Notes: generated by a model not told the origin, from the sequence alone. A DNA stretch of 64,000 nt from Aestuariibaculum sediminum (GCF_014596945.1 NZ_JACVXB010000001.1:618314-682313); one strand, 5' to 3'. Positions 20,247 through 29,382 are shown, counted from the first letter of the stretch. Numbers and translations: made by a program.

Positions 20247-20687
20247 TTTACCGCTTTCAATAATTGTAAAGCCTGTACGCTTATAACTAACTTTTGTACC
20301 GTTAGCACAAAATATATATCTGCCCTTGGACTTTTGTTCGGCGGCAGATATTAATATAACCTCATGAGCTAAACAATTGTAATCTTTGGCTACTTTAGCT
20401 TTTATATCATCTATAGTTGCCCTACCCTTTTTTAACTGCGCCTGAATTTTACGATTAAGTGAAGGCTCTTCAAAATGATCGCCCAGCTTGCAAGCGTCAT
20501 CTATATTTGATATAGCTTTAGAAATATCTTTTTTTGATGAATCCTTTACTTCCGCATCAATATATTCCCAAGTATAATCGGCTTTTAATAATACACGACG
20601 CCCATCGTCGGTTTTTACAATATAATTGTTTTGAGAAAACGCTGTAAATGACAAAAAGACTGTAAAAAGGCATATAATAGATTTCAT
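20238..20687 (-). CDS. DUF3157-like secreted protein
   Basis: Small exported protein of 149 residues with a clear signal peptide ('FTAFSQ', cleavage near residue 19). The 'TDDGRRVLLKADYTWEYI' segment recalls DUF3157 proteins, whose function is unknown. The second half ('IQAQLKKGRATIDDIKAKVAKDY') is probably helical and ends with 'GTKVSYKRTGF'. It is convergent with the GH20 gene, overlapping it by 9 bp, and has its own promoter box, so it is unlikely to belong to the sugar operon. Confidence 0.65.
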   Translation of the reverse strand: MKSIICLFTVFLSFTAFSQNNYIVKTDDGRRVLLKADYTWEYIDAEVKDSSKKDISKAISNIDDACKLGDHFEEPSLNRKIQAQLKKGRATIDDIKAKVAKDYNCLAHEVILISAAEQKSKGRYIFCANGTKVSYKRTGFTIIESGKLF

Positions 20688-20713
20688 TCTTTAATATTGG
20701 TTTTAGTTAAACT

Positions 20714-20721
20714 CAAAAATA
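20714..20721 (-). promoter_or_regulatory. Promoter -7 box for the DUF3157 gene
   Basis: Minus-strand TATTTTTG fits TAnnTTTG, 27-34 bp before the ATG at 20687. Confidence 0.45.
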
Positions 20722-21276
20722 GGTAATTAAAACCAAAAATAATCTGTTGTATATATTTTGAAAATTAAAAGTATAGAAGCAAAAAGGACTTATTTTATAC
20801 CTAACAGGCGGTTAAAAGCTTTTATTTCGCATTGATAAAATTGCTTCCATTTTTGCTTAATTGATTTCATAAAGTTTCGCATGTGTTAATAAATTTTATG
20901 TTTAACTGTTAGACATCAAACCACTTAAAATGTTACAACTTCCTTTTAAAAAAAGCTCAACCATTATAAAAGTTCTGAACATTTCAGAATTAATATTATA
21001 CAACATATTGTAACAAATCCCCCTATTATCCTACAAATAATTAGAGCGATAAAAATTATCACTTCAAAATTCTAGAATGGTTTATAGTCTCATATTTACT
21101 CGAGAATAAAAACCCTCCTAAAAGCATTTATTCCTAAAACATATATGCTAAATACTGTATAATTACATGTTATCTAGCGATGTAAGATTTCAAGGGTGCT
21201 ATGCACAGTTTTTACTTTCAAAGAAAGTAGTATAAAACTCAAAAAAGGTTTTATATTGAACTCAAAATTTAAAATT
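20722..21276. other. Long AT-rich intergenic region
   Basis: About 550 bp without a convincing gene. A GTG-initiated extension of the next frame is possible from 21196 but lacks coding character. The region has one 7-bp hairpin (20973-20989) and no TAnnTTTG box, although it should contain the promoter of the NfeD-flotillin cluster. Nothing else was recognised. Confidence 0.5.
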
Positions 21277-21855
21277 ATGGTAGAGTGGTTTTCTAACTTA
21301 GAAATCTTTCCCAGAATCTACTGGGGAATTGCCCTTATTGCTTCCTGTGTATTTATTATCATGATAATATTAACATTTATTGGAGGTGATTCTGATGGTC
21401 TTGAACTTGAAACAGATGCCGAAATAGAAACCGATACTGGCATTGGGTTTCAATTTATAACCTTTAAAAATTTAGTCGGATTTTTTACCATTTTTGGATG
21501 GAGCGGCATTGCATGCCTTGACTCTGGACTGTCTAAGCCTGTAACTGTAGTCATTTCTATAATCATGGGATTATTAATGATGACTATTATGGCGGCCATG
21601 TTTTTTTATATGCGAAAGCTAAACCATAGTGGCACACTTAATTTTAAAAACGCAATTGGTGGTGTTGGCGAAGTATACCTTACTATTGGTGCCAACCGCT
21701 CGTCAATTGGGAAAGCACATGTTAGAATTCAAGGTGCTTTAAGAGAACTTGAAGCCCTGACCGATTCGCCAACCAATCTTAAGTCGGGTACCGTTATAAA
21801 AGTAAAAGACGTGACACCAAATGGTATTTTAATTGTAGAACAACTTAACAACTAA
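21277..21855 (+). CDS. NfeD-like membrane protein with OB-fold tail
   Basis: Integral membrane protein of 192 residues from ATG 21277 ('MVEWFSNLEIFPRIYW'). An upstream in-frame start at 21196 would add 27 polar residues before the first membrane segment and is less likely. Transmembrane segments lie at about 13-34, 64-85 and 90-112. The C-terminal part (about 120-190, 'NAIGGVGEVYLTIGANR' and 'VKDVTPNGILIVEQL') looks like the OB-fold of NfeD/YuaF proteins. It sits 4 bp before a flotillin gene, the standard pairing. YuaF-type proteins help organise flotillin membrane domains. Confidence 0.78.
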   Translation: MVEWFSNLEIFPRIYWGIALIASCVFIIMIILTFIGGDSDGLELETDAEIETDTGIGFQFITFKNLVGFFTIFGWSGIACLDSGLSKPVTVVISIIMGLLMMTIMAAMFFYMRKLNHSGTLNFKNAIGGVGEVYLTIGANRSSIGKAHVRIQGALRELEALTDSPTNLKSGTVIKVKDVTPNGILIVEQLNN

Positions 21856-21859
21856 TTTA

Positions 21860-23281
21860 ATGATTTCACTTATTACACAAGAAGCCTTCGGCTTCGGACT
21901 TCCAATGGCTGTTATTGCAGCTATCATGTTCATTTTTGTATTTTTTATTGTACTCATTCGCCGATACAAACGCTGTCCTTCCGATCGAATTTTAGTGGTT
22001 TATGGTAAAGTAGCTGGAGGCCAGTCGGCCAAATGTATTCATGGGGGTGCAGCCTTTATTTTTCCAGTAATTCAAGACTACGAATTTCTCGATTTAACAC
22101 CCATTTCTATTGAAGTAAATTTGGTTAACGCCCTTTCTAAACAAAACATTCGTGTTAATGTACCATCGCGTTTTACTATTGGGGTTTCTACCGAACCAGG
22201 TATTATGCAAAATGCTGCCGAACGTTTATTAGGTTTGTCTATGAACGATGTTCAAGAACTGGCTAAAGAAATTATATTTGGCCAATTGCGCTTGGTGGTA
22301 GCATCCATGGATATTGAAGAAATTAATTCAGATAGGGACAAATTCTTAACTAACATTTCGCAAAGTGTCGAGTCTGAGCTAAAAAAAGTAGGTTTAAAAC
22401 TCATTAACGTAAACATTACCGATATTGTAGACGAATCGGGCTATATCGAAGCCTTAGGTAAAGAAGCTGCTGCCCACGCCATTAACGCTGCCCGTAAATC
22501 GGTTGCTGAGAAAAACAGAGATGGTTCTATTGGAGAAGCTAATGCTGTTCAAGATCAAAGAACTCAGGTTGCTGCCGCAAATGCGCAAGCGGTTGAAGGT
22601 GAAAATACTGCTAAAATCGCCGTTGCTAATTCCGATTCCTTGCGTCGGCAAAGAGAGGCAGAAGCAGAACGCGTGGCCATTGCTTCTGAAAAAGTACAAA
22701 GTGCAAAAGCTTTAGAGGAAGCTTACGCCGCCGAAAAAGAAGCCGAAACGGCTAGAGCTGAACGTGAACGCTCGTCACAAATGGCCGATGTAATTGTTCC
22801 TGCAGAAATTGATAAAAAGAAAGTAGAAATTGATGCTGAAGCCGAAGCCGAACGTATTAGAAGGCGTGCTAAAGGGGAAGCCGATGCTATTTTATTTAAG
22901 GCACAAGCCGAAGCTCAAGGAATTTACGAAGTACTAACCAAACAAGCTGCAGGTCTTGATGAAATTGTAAAAGCCGCAGGTAACAACTCTAGAGATGCCG
23001 TATTATTACTAGTTGCCGACAAACTTCCTGAGTTAGTAAAACTACAGTCTGAAGCCATTAAAAACATTAAAATCGACAAAGTTACTGTTTGGGATAACGG
23101 GAATGATAAAGATGGGAAATCATCTACTGCAAACTTCCTTTCAGGCATGTATAAATCGGTGCCACCTTTACAGGAAATGTTTAATATGGCGGGAATGCAA
23201 TTACCAGAATATTTAAAGGGTAAAGACGTTGAAAATGAAATTGGTTCTGATTTAAAAGATACACCTAACGATAAAGTATAA
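21860..23281 (+). CDS. Flotillin-family membrane scaffold protein
   Basis: 473-residue SPFH-domain protein. An N-terminal membrane segment (about 10-31) leads to the SPFH/band-7 domain ('CIHGGAAFIFPVIQDYEFLDLTPISIEV' region, then 'QNIRVNVPSRFTIGVS'). A long Ala/Glu-rich coiled coil follows (about 210-345, with 'AEAERIRRRAKGEADAI'), then the conserved flotillin end 'LLVADKLPELVKLQSEAIKNI'. Bacterial flotillins form membrane microdomains. It is cotranscribed with the NfeD-like gene (4 bp) and the next gene (9 bp). It resembles B. subtilis YuaG (FloT). Confidence 0.92.
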   Translation: MISLITQEAFGFGLPMAVIAAIMFIFVFFIVLIRRYKRCPSDRILVVYGKVAGGQSAKCIHGGAAFIFPVIQDYEFLDLTPISIEVNLVNALSKQNIRVNVPSRFTIGVSTEPGIMQNAAERLLGLSMNDVQELAKEIIFGQLRLVVASMDIEEINSDRDKFLTNISQSVESELKKVGLKLINVNITDIVDESGYIEALGKEAAAHAINAARKSVAEKNRDGSIGEANAVQDQRTQVAAANAQAVEGENTAKIAVANSDSLRRQREAEAERVAIASEKVQSAKALEEAYAAEKEAETARAERERSSQMADVIVPAEIDKKKVEIDAEAEAERIRRRAKGEADAILFKAQAEAQGIYEVLTKQAAGLDEIVKAAGNNSRDAVLLLVADKLPELVKLQSEAIKNIKIDKVTVWDNGNDKDGKSSTANFLSGMYKSVPPLQEMFNMAGMQLPEYLKGKDVENEIGSDLKDTPNDKV

Positions 23282-23290
23282 TAATTTTAA

Positions 23291-23773
23291 ATGAATAAAA
23301 CAACGCTTAAACATTTAAGAAAAGCCTCTCCAATGAAATTACTTTTTGGAGGGCTTCTTTTTATTTTAGGCCTTTATGGTGCCATTTTTAATAATTTTTT
23401 TAATTTAATTTTATCTGGGATAGGTGTATTTCTATTACTTAGAGAAGGTTCTGAAATTGATTTAGCCTCCAAAAAATATAGAGAAATTTATTCGGTATTT
23501 GGTATCAGCTTTGGTAAGTGGAAAACTTTACCAAACCTTGATTATGTTTCGGTTTTTAAAACCAACGAAAAGAAACGCGTGCAAGGCATGGGCGCATCAG
23601 CAAATTTTTCTAACTCTATTTATATTTTAAATTTATTTTATAACAGAAATAAAAAGATTGAAGCCTATAGAACGGAAGATTCTGACGACGCTTTTGAAAA
23701 CGCTAAATATTTATCTCAAGTATTGCGCATTGATGTTTTATATGCTACTGAACGCGAAACTAAATGGTTATAA
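23291..23773 (+). CDS. Small membrane protein of the flotillin cluster, function unknown
   Basis: 160 residues. A basic N-terminus is followed by two closely spaced hydrophobic segments (about 16-31 and 33-50) forming a hairpin, then a soluble domain of about 110 residues ('EIDLASKKYREIYSVFGISFGKW') that could be PH-like. I recognise no family. The 9-bp gap after the flotillin gene suggests a three-gene operon, so a role in the same membrane complex is the best inference. Confidence 0.7.
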   Translation: MNKTTLKHLRKASPMKLLFGGLLFILGLYGAIFNNFFNLILSGIGVFLLLREGSEIDLASKKYREIYSVFGISFGKWKTLPNLDYVSVFKTNEKKRVQGMGASANFSNSIYILNLFYNRNKKIEAYRTEDSDDAFENAKYLSQVLRIDVLYATERETKWL

Positions 23774-23806
23774 ATTTCAATACTGAAACGCGCCATATAG
23801 GAAAGT

Positions 23807-25321
23807 TTAGGCCAGTTTAGATGTTATAATCCAATGGTAAGCCATATACAGTTTTTCAACCACAGCTTTAATTTCCTCTTCATTTAAACTTCCAAACCCA
23901 AAACGAATGGCGCAGGTGTTTTTATCTTGATATAAAATAGTTTTAGGTATAAATAAATCCTGTTTTTCAGCTTCACGCGTTAACGTAACTAATGAAATTT
24001 TTGGCTCAAACTGAACCCATATTGCCAATCCTCCAGACGGGATTTCAAACTGAATGACAGATCCAAAATAATCTTTTAAATACTTACATAATGTATCACG
24101 ACGCGACTTATAATTAACAATATTTTTTTTAATCAGGCGATGTATTTCTCCTTCATAAATAAGCTCTGCCAGCATTTGCTCCTGAATTAAATCGCCTTGT
24201 TTATCTAATAATTGTAGATAATTTTTGGCTTCATGAATTAAATTCTCTGGGGCAACAACAAACCCGGTCTGAAAACTTGGAAACAGCGATTGGCCCAACT
24301 TCCCCAGATAAATAACCATCCCATTGGCATCGGAACTCGCCATAGGCAACATAGCTGAACCTTCGTATTGAAAATCGTAATCGTAATCATCTTCAATAAT
24401 CGCGAATCCATATGTTTTTGCAAGTTGTAACAACTCCAAACGCCGCTCTGCACTTAAAGTTATTGTCGTTGGATAATCCCGCTGCGAGCAAATATATACA
24501 CATCTAACCATGCCTTTTGCGAAATGTGTTTTTATATAATCAACATCTAAACCATCTTTATCTATCGGAACCGTTTTTATCGTAGCACCCACCTGCTGAA
24601 AAATCATGTTAGATTCGTAATTACTCAATTGCCCTACTAGCACCACGTCTTTAGGTTTTATAAGTAATTGCGAAACGATGTAAAGACTCATTTCGGTACT
24701 ACGTGTATTAATTATACTTGACGGCTTAATACGAAAACCTCTGGTTGCATTTAAATAATTTGTTAATTGCTGTTCAAAAATGGAAGGTATTCCCTCCCCT
24801 GTTCTATTCCATTTTGTGATTAAAGACTTTCGTTTCATAGCTGCACTGTACCACCTTGAAAATTGATGCATGGGATGCAATCTCAAATCGGGATTTCCGT
24901 CATTTATGGTATAAGTGGCGTTTGTAATTTGTGCAGTAGACGCTAAATGTAAAGACGCTTGAAATGCAAAACCTGTAGTTTTCGAATAGGTATAAGCCGC
25001 ATCTAATGGTTGTGCCTGAGCGGTTAACTTGACCGTTTTTTGTTCGGGAACCAAAACAAATGTTCCTTTATTCGGTAAAATTTCGACCCAGCCCTGCGAA
25101 GCCAACTCGTCGTAAATGGCAACTGCTGTATTCCTATGAATACTAAGAAATGTACTTAATCTGCGGGTTCCAGGCAAAATTGCGCCTTTAACCAAATAGC
25201 CTCTTTGAATTAAATTTATTATTTGTTCGGCTACCTGCAAGTATACCGGTTTAGCATCCGATTTATCGAATGTTATCAAATTTTGAAAAAGACTTTCAAC
25301 CGGACTAGCAACTGATTTCAA
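23807..25321 (-). CDS. MocR-type GntR regulator with a degenerate aminotransferase domain
   Basis: 504-residue fusion of a GntR winged helix (about 24-92, 'YLQVAEQIINLIQRGYLVKG', 'RRLSTFLSIHRNTAVAIYDEL') and a fold-type-I aminotransferase-like domain. MocR proteins normally bind PLP through a lysine in a Ser/Thr-x-Ser-Lys-x-Leu-x-Pro segment. Here that stretch reads 'YLGKLGQSLFP', placing Gln344 where the lysine should be. Other pocket motifs are also altered: the usual Gly-Ser-Gln is 'RST', and Thr-Pro-x-His-Gln is replaced around 'CSQRDYP'. 'IIEDDYDYDF' is retained. It probably binds a ligand without Schiff-base chemistry. It diverges from a TonB receptor-bioB operon with a palindrome between them. 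Confidence 0.9.
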   Translation of the reverse strand: MKSVASPVESLFQNLITFDKSDAKPVYLQVAEQIINLIQRGYLVKGAILPGTRRLSTFLSIHRNTAVAIYDELASQGWVEILPNKGTFVLVPEQKTVKLTAQAQPLDAAYTYSKTTGFAFQASLHLASTAQITNATYTINDGNPDLRLHPMHQFSRWYSAAMKRKSLITKWNRTGEGIPSIFEQQLTNYLNATRGFRIKPSSIINTRSTEMSLYIVSQLLIKPKDVVLVGQLSNYESNMIFQQVGATIKTVPIDKDGLDVDYIKTHFAKGMVRCVYICSQRDYPTTITLSAERRLELLQLAKTYGFAIIEDDYDYDFQYEGSAMLPMASSDANGMVIYLGKLGQSLFPSFQTGFVVAPENLIHEAKNYLQLLDKQGDLIQEQMLAELIYEGEIHRLIKKNIVNYKSRRDTLCKYLKDYFGSVIQFEIPSGGLAIWVQFEPKISLVTLTREAEKQDLFIPKTILYQDKNTCAIRFGFGSLNEEEIKAVVEKLYMAYHWIITSKLA

Positions 25322-25324
25322 ACT

Positions 25325-25342
25325 GGACTATTTTAATAGTCC
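25325..25342. promoter_or_regulatory. Palindromic operator candidate between the MocR-type gene and the TonB receptor gene
   Basis: Perfect 8-bp inverted repeat ggactatt-tt-aatagtcc, 4 bp upstream of the regulator's start codon, within a 65-bp divergent gap. Its position fits autorepression and control of the receptor-bioB operon. The half-site resembles the TGGWCTA-like sites described for some MocR proteins, as I recall. Confidence 0.6.
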
Positions 25343-25386
25343 GCTAAGTTACGAATTTTGCACTGTTTTATAATTTAAACTTAATC

Positions 25387-27210
25387 ATGAAAAACAAATT
25401 AACCCTATCTTTATTCGTCATACTTTTTTGCCTATTGGTACAAGCACAAAATGAACCTATTAAGATAGATTCACTACAGGAGATAACAATTACATCTACA
25501 CGAATAGATTTACCTTTTAAAGAAAACTCAAGAACTATAAACATTATTACTTCAGAAGACATTAAAAATAGTGCCGCTACTAATGTAGCCGACCTTTTAC
25601 AACAAGTTGCAGGAGTCGATATTAGAAAACGCGGTACAGGAGGAAGCCAGGCCGATTTATACATTCGCGGTGGTAGTTTCGACCAAACCTTGCTTCTTAT
25701 TGATGGCATAAAAATGGATGACGCCCAAACTGGTCATCACACCATGAATGCCGCTTTACCCATAGAGGTTATTGAACGTATTGAAATTATAAAGGGCCCT
25801 GCCGCAAGAGCATTTGGGCAAAACGCCTTTGCCGGAGCGATTAACATTGTAACTAAAAACCAACTAAACAATAGTGTATCGGCAAATCTTGAGGCAGGCT
25901 CATTTAACCAATTAAACGGATCGGTAACTGTTGGATCTGACCTAGAAAACTCAACGCATATTGCGCATATGGGTAAATTATCGTCTGATGGATACAGAAT
26001 AAATTCTGATTACGATAATTCTAATTATTTTCTAAAAAGCATATTTAATAAAAATGCTCAACCCGTTGAAATGATTGCTACTTTCTTCGAAAGAAAATTT
26101 GGCGCAGAAAACTTCTATACGAGCAATGCAACATTTCATGAATACGAAGAAACTCAAAACAGTTTAATCGGGGTTTCAACTGCTTTTAAAGCCAAAAATC
26201 TGAAAATTAAACCTAGATTATACTGGAAACGTAATCAGGACATGTTCTTACTAAGACGCAACGAACCTAGCTTTTATAGAAACTTACACATTAGTAACAA
26301 AGTGGGAGCTGAAGTAAACACCTCATATACATCTAATATCGGAGTTACTGGTTTAGGTGTGGATATTTCACAAATTTATTTAACAAGTAACACTTTAGGA
26401 GACCGCGACCGTTTCATGGCTACTGCATTTTTAGAACACCGTTTTAAAATATTTAATGACAACTTGGATATCACCCCAGGTGTTGCGGTAACGTATTTTT
26501 CCGATTTTAAATTTCATGCCTTTCCTGGAATCGATTTAGGATATAAAATTTCAGAAAACTTCAGGGCTTACGGTAATTTTGGATACACTTACCGCGTGCC
26601 AACCTATACCGATTTGTATTACAGCGACCCAGCTTCTATTGGTAATGAAGACCTTCAACCTGAAGAAGCGCTTTCTGGAGAAGTTGGTGGTAAATTTTTC
26701 TCTTCTAGATTTAATGCATCGTTCGCCTTGTTTTATAAAGACGCTGAAAATTTAATCGATTATGTTAAAGCAAATGAAGACGACCCTTTTATGGCTCAAA
26801 ACATAAGAGATTCAAAAACCAAAGGTTTCGAAGTAAATACCTCTTATCATTTCACCATTAATAACTTAAAGCAAAATTTATCGGTTGGCTACACGTTTAT
26901 GGAAGACGAAATTCAAGACATCAATCTTAATTTTTCAAGATATTCAATCAACTCACTTAAACACCATTTCACATCTCGTTTAAGCACGCGTATTACAAAA
27001 ACCATAAACTTCAATGTAATTTATAAATATGCTGAACGCACCCAAGGTTTAAGTTATAATGTATTGGATGCCTCGGCAATTTTCAAGGTTAATCAAATGG
27101 AGTTAAGCATAACTGCAAACAATATTTTCGATGCTGATTATATCGAAACAGGCATTGTTCCAATGCCTCCAAGCAATGTTCTTTTTGGATTACGCTACAA
27201 TTTTAAGTAA
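25387..27210 (+). CDS. TonB-dependent receptor, small BtuB-like type, linked to bioB
   Basis: 607-residue outer-membrane receptor without the carboxypeptidase-like N-terminal domain. The signal peptide ends near residue 20 ('LVQAQ'). The TonB-box region is 'DSLQEITITSTRID', the plug has 'VADLLQQVAGVDIRKRG', 'LYIRGGSFDQTLLLIDGIKM' and 'ERIEIIKGPAARAFGQNAFAG', and the barrel ends 'LFGLRYNFK'. This short architecture is common for vitamin and metal-chelate receptors. bioB begins 6 bp downstream, so biotin or a biotin precursor is a reasonable cargo guess. The MocR-type gene diverges upstream. Confidence 0.9.
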   Translation: MKNKLTLSLFVILFCLLVQAQNEPIKIDSLQEITITSTRIDLPFKENSRTINIITSEDIKNSAATNVADLLQQVAGVDIRKRGTGGSQADLYIRGGSFDQTLLLIDGIKMDDAQTGHHTMNAALPIEVIERIEIIKGPAARAFGQNAFAGAINIVTKNQLNNSVSANLEAGSFNQLNGSVTVGSDLENSTHIAHMGKLSSDGYRINSDYDNSNYFLKSIFNKNAQPVEMIATFFERKFGAENFYTSNATFHEYEETQNSLIGVSTAFKAKNLKIKPRLYWKRNQDMFLLRRNEPSFYRNLHISNKVGAEVNTSYTSNIGVTGLGVDISQIYLTSNTLGDRDRFMATAFLEHRFKIFNDNLDITPGVAVTYFSDFKFHAFPGIDLGYKISENFRAYGNFGYTYRVPTYTDLYYSDPASIGNEDLQPEEALSGEVGGKFFSSRFNASFALFYKDAENLIDYVKANEDDPFMAQNIRDSKTKGFEVNTSYHFTINNLKQNLSVGYTFMEDEIQDINLNFSRYSINSLKHHFTSRLSTRITKTINFNVIYKYAERTQGLSYNVLDASAIFKVNQMELSITANNIFDADYIETGIVPMPPSNVLFGLRYNFK

Positions 27211-27216
27211 AACTCG

Positions 27217-28305
27217 ATGGCAGCGGCTAGACATAACTGGACAAAAGAAGAGATTTTAGAAATCTACAACAAGCCATTGATGGAGCTACTTTATGATGCG
27301 GCTACCATACATCGTTTGCATCATGAACCCAACACCGTTCAGGTAAGTACCTTACTTTCTATTAAAACGGGAGGTTGCCCAGAAGATTGTGGATATTGTC
27401 CTCAGGCCGCACGTTATCATACCCATATTAAAGGTAACGATTTAATGTCCGTTACGCAGGTAAAAGCTCAAGCTTTACGTGCCAAAGCGTCCGGTAGCTC
27501 CCGTGTTTGCATGGGAGCCGCTTGGCGTAATGTTAAAGACGGTAAAGAATTCGATCAGGTATTGGAAATGGTACGCACCATTAACAAACTCGATATGGAA
27601 GTCTGCTGTACCCTTGGCATGATCACTGAAAATCAGGCCAAACGATTGGCGGAAGCTGGGTTATATGCCTATAATCATAATTTAGACACCTCTGAAGACT
27701 ATTATAAAGAAGTGATTTCTACCAGAGGTTTTAATGACCGCCTTGAAACTATTGGTAATGTTCGAAAATCCAATATTACCGTTTGTAGTGGTGGTATTAT
27801 TGGTATGGGCGAAAAAGTAAATGATCGTGCTGGAATGCTGGTAGCATTATCAACTCTAAACCCTCAACCAGAATCTGTACCAATTAATGCCTTAGTTGCC
27901 GTTGAAGGTACACCACTGGAAGACCAACAAACCGTTTCTATTTGGGAAATGGTTCGTATGGTGGCCACCACGCGTATTGTCATGCCAGAAACCCAAGTGC
28001 GTTTAAGTGCCGGACGAACTCAAATGACACCAGAGGGCCAGGCCATGTGCTTTTTTGCAGGAGCGAATTCCATTTTTGCTGGCGACAAGCTTTTAACGAC
28101 TCCTAACCCCGATGTCAATGATGACCTGGAGCTATTTAAATTACTCGGACTAAAGGCGCAAAAGCCCTTTATAAAAAAAATGCAACCACAAACCGTAGAG
28201 GCTAAAGATTCTAACTACCAGAGCTTAGGAGAAAAACCCAAATGGAGTCGTCCTGAACATACTATTCCAAGAAACGAAGCTGTAAAATCCAAAAGGAAAT
28301 CATAA
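27217..28305 (+). CDS. bioB: Biotin synthase
   Basis: Radical SAM enzyme of 362 residues inserting sulfur into dethiobiotin. The cluster-binding cysteines are Cys54, Cys58 and Cys61 in 'GGCPEDCGYCPQ'. Further family motifs are 'YNHNLDTSEDYY', 'TVCSGGIIGMGE' and 'RLSAGRTQM', and the auxiliary 2Fe-2S ligands are consistent with 'SSRVCMGAAWR' and 'VCCTLGM'. The length is slightly above the usual 320-350 because of a basic C-terminal tail. It is cotranscribed with the TonB receptor. No other bio genes lie in this window. Confidence 0.97.
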   Translation: MAAARHNWTKEEILEIYNKPLMELLYDAATIHRLHHEPNTVQVSTLLSIKTGGCPEDCGYCPQAARYHTHIKGNDLMSVTQVKAQALRAKASGSSRVCMGAAWRNVKDGKEFDQVLEMVRTINKLDMEVCCTLGMITENQAKRLAEAGLYAYNHNLDTSEDYYKEVISTRGFNDRLETIGNVRKSNITVCSGGIIGMGEKVNDRAGMLVALSTLNPQPESVPINALVAVEGTPLEDQQTVSIWEMVRMVATTRIVMPETQVRLSAGRTQMTPEGQAMCFFAGANSIFAGDKLLTTPNPDVNDDLELFKLLGLKAQKPFIKKMQPQTVEAKDSNYQSLGEKPKWSRPEHTIPRNEAVKSKRKS

Positions 28306-28457
28306 TTCACTTTCAAGACCTTGTTAGTACCGTCTATTTTACTAACTAAAGGTTTAAAAACCACTATCCAAAAACCGAATCCTAATGCTCTCAAGTTACA
28401 GATTGTAGAATAGAACGGAAACTAACATTCCCTATTTTACAATTAATAACGTTTTGT

Positions 28458-28465
28458 TAACTTTG
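28458..28465 (+). promoter_or_regulatory. Promoter -7 box for the cupin gene
   Basis: TAACTTTG fits TAnnTTTG. It ends 19 bp before the TTG start at 28485, predicting a leader of roughly a dozen nucleotides, which supports the TTG as the true start. Confidence 0.6.
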
Positions 28466-28484
28466 CTCACTAAATCTTTTTAAC

Positions 28485-29345
28485 TTGTCGTTAAACTTAC
28501 AAGACATTCCTCGAGTAAAAACAATTACGAAAGAGGATTTTATAAAACATTATTTTATTCCGCAAAAACCTGTGGTTATAGAACGTTTTATAGACGATTG
28601 GCCTGCTTACAGTAAATGGAATTTAGACTATATGAAAGCTATAGCTGGCGATATTACGATTCCGCTATACGATGACAGACCAGTAGATTATAAAGACGGT
28701 TTTAACGAGCCTCATGCCCAAATGAAATTGGGTGAATACATCGATTTGTTAAAGCGCGAACCCACCAAATACCGTATTTTTCTTTGGAATGCGATTAAGG
28801 AAATTCCTCAATTACAAAAAGATTTTAAGTTTCCCGATTTTGGTTTACGTCTTATGAAAGGGATTCCTATGTTATTTTTTGGAGGAATGAATTCGCATAC
28901 CTTTATGCATTACGATATTGATTTAGCTAATATTTTTCATTTTCATTTTGAAGGGAAAAAACAAATTATTCTTTTCGACCAGAAACAAAATGAATATTTA
29001 TATAAAATTCCATACTCATTAATTACTCGAGAAGATATCGATTTTAATAATCCTGATTTTAAAAAATGGCCCATGCTTGAAAAAGCAAAAGGTTTTCACA
29101 CCGAACTAAATCATGGTGAAGTTTTATATATGCCAGAGGGTTACTGGCATTATATGCGGTACATAACACCAGGATTTTCAATGAGTCTTCGTGCCATTGC
29201 TAGAAATCCAAAAAACTTCAGTAAGGCTATTTATAACATTGTTATTATGAGAAATTTCGATAATGTTATGCGTCGTGTTAGAGGTCAAAAATGGATAAAC
29301 TGGAAAAATAACCAAGCTATAGTTAAAACACATAAAGGTTTGTAA
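28485..29345 (+). CDS. Cupin-like (JmjC-type) domain protein, TTG start
   Basis: 286-residue cupin_8/JmjC-like protein. The first part ('PRVKTITKEDFIKHYFIPQKPVVIE') is the typical N-terminus of this group. The metal-binding facial triad is visible as His142-x-Asp144 in 'MHYDID' and His222 in 'GYWHYM', so it may be an Fe(II)/2-oxoglutarate-type oxygenase. The substrate is unknown. The start codon is TTG: no in-frame ATG lies near enough, and the family N-terminus begins exactly here. It stands alone, with its own promoter. Confidence 0.83.
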   Translation: MSLNLQDIPRVKTITKEDFIKHYFIPQKPVVIERFIDDWPAYSKWNLDYMKAIAGDITIPLYDDRPVDYKDGFNEPHAQMKLGEYIDLLKREPTKYRIFLWNAIKEIPQLQKDFKFPDFGLRLMKGIPMLFFGGMNSHTFMHYDIDLANIFHFHFEGKKQIILFDQKQNEYLYKIPYSLITREDIDFNNPDFKKWPMLEKAKGFHTELNHGEVLYMPEGYWHYMRYITPGFSMSLRAIARNPKNFSKAIYNIVIMRNFDNVMRRVRGQKWINWKNNQAIVKTHKGL

Positions 29346-29374
29346 AAAAATACTGTATTTTAAAATCTTAATAA

Positions 29375-29382
29375 TATATTTG
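29375..29382 (+). promoter_or_regulatory. Promoter -7 box for the barrel-protein gene
   Basis: TATATTTG, 28-35 bp before the ATG at 29410. It rules out the in-frame upstream start at 29380, which would fall inside the box. Confidence 0.55.

Noticed and set aside
22503-22715. Plus-strand 70-codon frame within the flotillin gene
   Set aside because: It is an out-of-frame shadow of the Ala/Glu-rich coiled-coil coding sequence.
28323-28346. Imperfect hairpin after bioB
   Set aside because: The 7-bp stem is AT-rich with no T-run directly behind it, so it is too weak to call a terminator.
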